64,000 bases of DNA from Thiohalocapsa sp963695445 (GTDB lineage: Bacteria; Pseudomonadota; Gammaproteobacteria; Chromatiales; Chromatiaceae), in assembly GCA_963695445.1 (NCBI GenBank), contig CAVOGV010000043.1:1-64000 (forward strand). The letters are read 5' to 3'. Positions 63,694-64,000 of this stretch are shown here, piece by piece (within the stretch, counting starts at the first letter, position 1; every line of letters begins with the position of its first letter). The notes below the pieces were generated by a model. It saw nothing but the letters and a program-made list of their open reading frames with translations, searched no databases and had not been told where the DNA came from. Position numbers and translations under genes: made by a program.

Positions 63694-64000
63694 ATGGTCT
63701 CGCTGGAAACCCCCGTTTGTGATTTTGGCCTGCCGGCGCCGGACTTCTCTCTCCCCGGCGTCGATGGCAAGCTCTGGACGCGCGACCAGTGCAAGGGCCC
63801 CAACGGCCTGCTGGTGATGTTCATCTGCAACCACTGCCCCTACGTGAAGGCGGTCCGCGAACGCCTGGTTCGCGACACACGCGAACTTGCGCAACACGGC
63901 ATCGGTTGTGTCGCGATCATGTCGAACGACCCCGCCGACTATCCGGAGGATTCCTTCGACAACATGCGCCGGGTGGCCGAGGAGTACGCGTTTCCGTTTC
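63694..64000 (+). CDS. Thioredoxin-fold (AhpC/TSA-like) protein, partial
   Basis: An open frame running off the right edge, 102 codons seen. It opens MVSLETPVCDFGLPAPDFSL, then PGVDGKLWTRDQCKGPNGLL and VMFICNHCPYVKAVRERLVR. The pattern matches the thioredoxin/peroxiredoxin-like family with an NHCPYV active-site region. GGAGGA lies seven bases before the ATG at 63694; an in-frame ATG at 63643 is the alternative. A redox role is likely, substrate unknown. It is absent from simple longest-ORF lists because it is truncated. Confidence 0.8.
   Translation, partial: MVSLETPVCDFGLPAPDFSLPGVDGKLWTRDQCKGPNGLLVMFICNHCPYVKAVRERLVRDTRELAQHGIGCVAIMSNDPADYPEDSFDNMRRVAEEYAFPF

Overview
The window looks like a chromosomal segment of a GC-rich, nitrogen-fixing, probably halotolerant gammaproteobacterium of the purple sulfur type (Chromatiales-like). 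This placement is inferred from gene content, not from a marker tree. Evidence for it: a nifENX-type cluster with sigma54/NifA signals, Mrp-type and NhaD sodium/proton antiporters, TrkH, sucrose-phosphate synthase plus phosphatase (compatible solute), an SAH riboswitch on ahcY, and IS91-family relics.

Layout. 1-2.0 kb: an mrpE-F-G-(A'B) antiporter operon on the minus strand running off the left edge. 2.3-7.8 kb: nhaD, a MazG-like hydrolase, a DUF2076 protein, pyruvate kinase, an alpha/beta hydrolase and tRNA-Val(CAC). 8.3-9.3 kb: a frameshifted methyltransferase. 9.4-14.9 kb: minus-strand operon nifE-nifN-nifX-rseC-like-DUF269-DUF683-fdxB plus an unannotated 35-codon ORF, with a sigma54 promoter before nifE. 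15.1-16.5 kb: divergent from nifE, a SIR2-like gene and a small cysteine-rich gene behind a perfect sigma54 promoter and a NifA-type TGT-N10-ACA site. 16.5-23 kb: PAS relic, transglutaminase-like gene, then a gene-poor accessory patch with two related mobile-element remnants, IS91 transposase fragments and one secreted FG-GAP repeat protein. 23-31.7 kb: yceH, sucrose synthesis, modD, modE, recN, nadK. 31.8-37.3 kb: CIRCE-controlled hrcA-grpE-dnaK-dnaJ. 37.4-49.2 kb: phosphoketolase, PPK2, TrkH, a methyltransferase, cytochrome b561, cation efflux, EF-hand and HPP proteins, an exonuclease-family lipoprotein. 49.2-53 kb: Anbu-type proteasome protease, circularly permuted ATP-grasp and alpha-E protein. 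53.2-57 kb: rpsP-rimM-trmD-rplS and sbcB. 57.3-64 kb: gltA, then metK, ahcY (riboswitch) and metF of the activated methyl cycle, and a partial thioredoxin-like gene.

Two cross-cutting points matter to a user. First, nine otherwise conserved reading frames (methyltransferase, nifX, nifE, SIR2-like, sucrose phosphatase, modD, recN, phosphoketolase, ahcY) each contain one apparent short indel. Several of these genes are unlikely to be dead, so sequencing or assembly indels are the simplest explanation, and these genes are annotated here across the shift. Second, intergenic space is rich in dispersed palindromic repeats (a GTGGGAGCG/CGCTCCCAC REP-like family, a CGTTGTCGTTGTCG family and one 131-bp MITE with target duplication).

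The best candidate for under-described biology is the SIR2-like/cysteine-rich gene pair, which shares a divergent, nitrogen-fixation-type control region with nifE.
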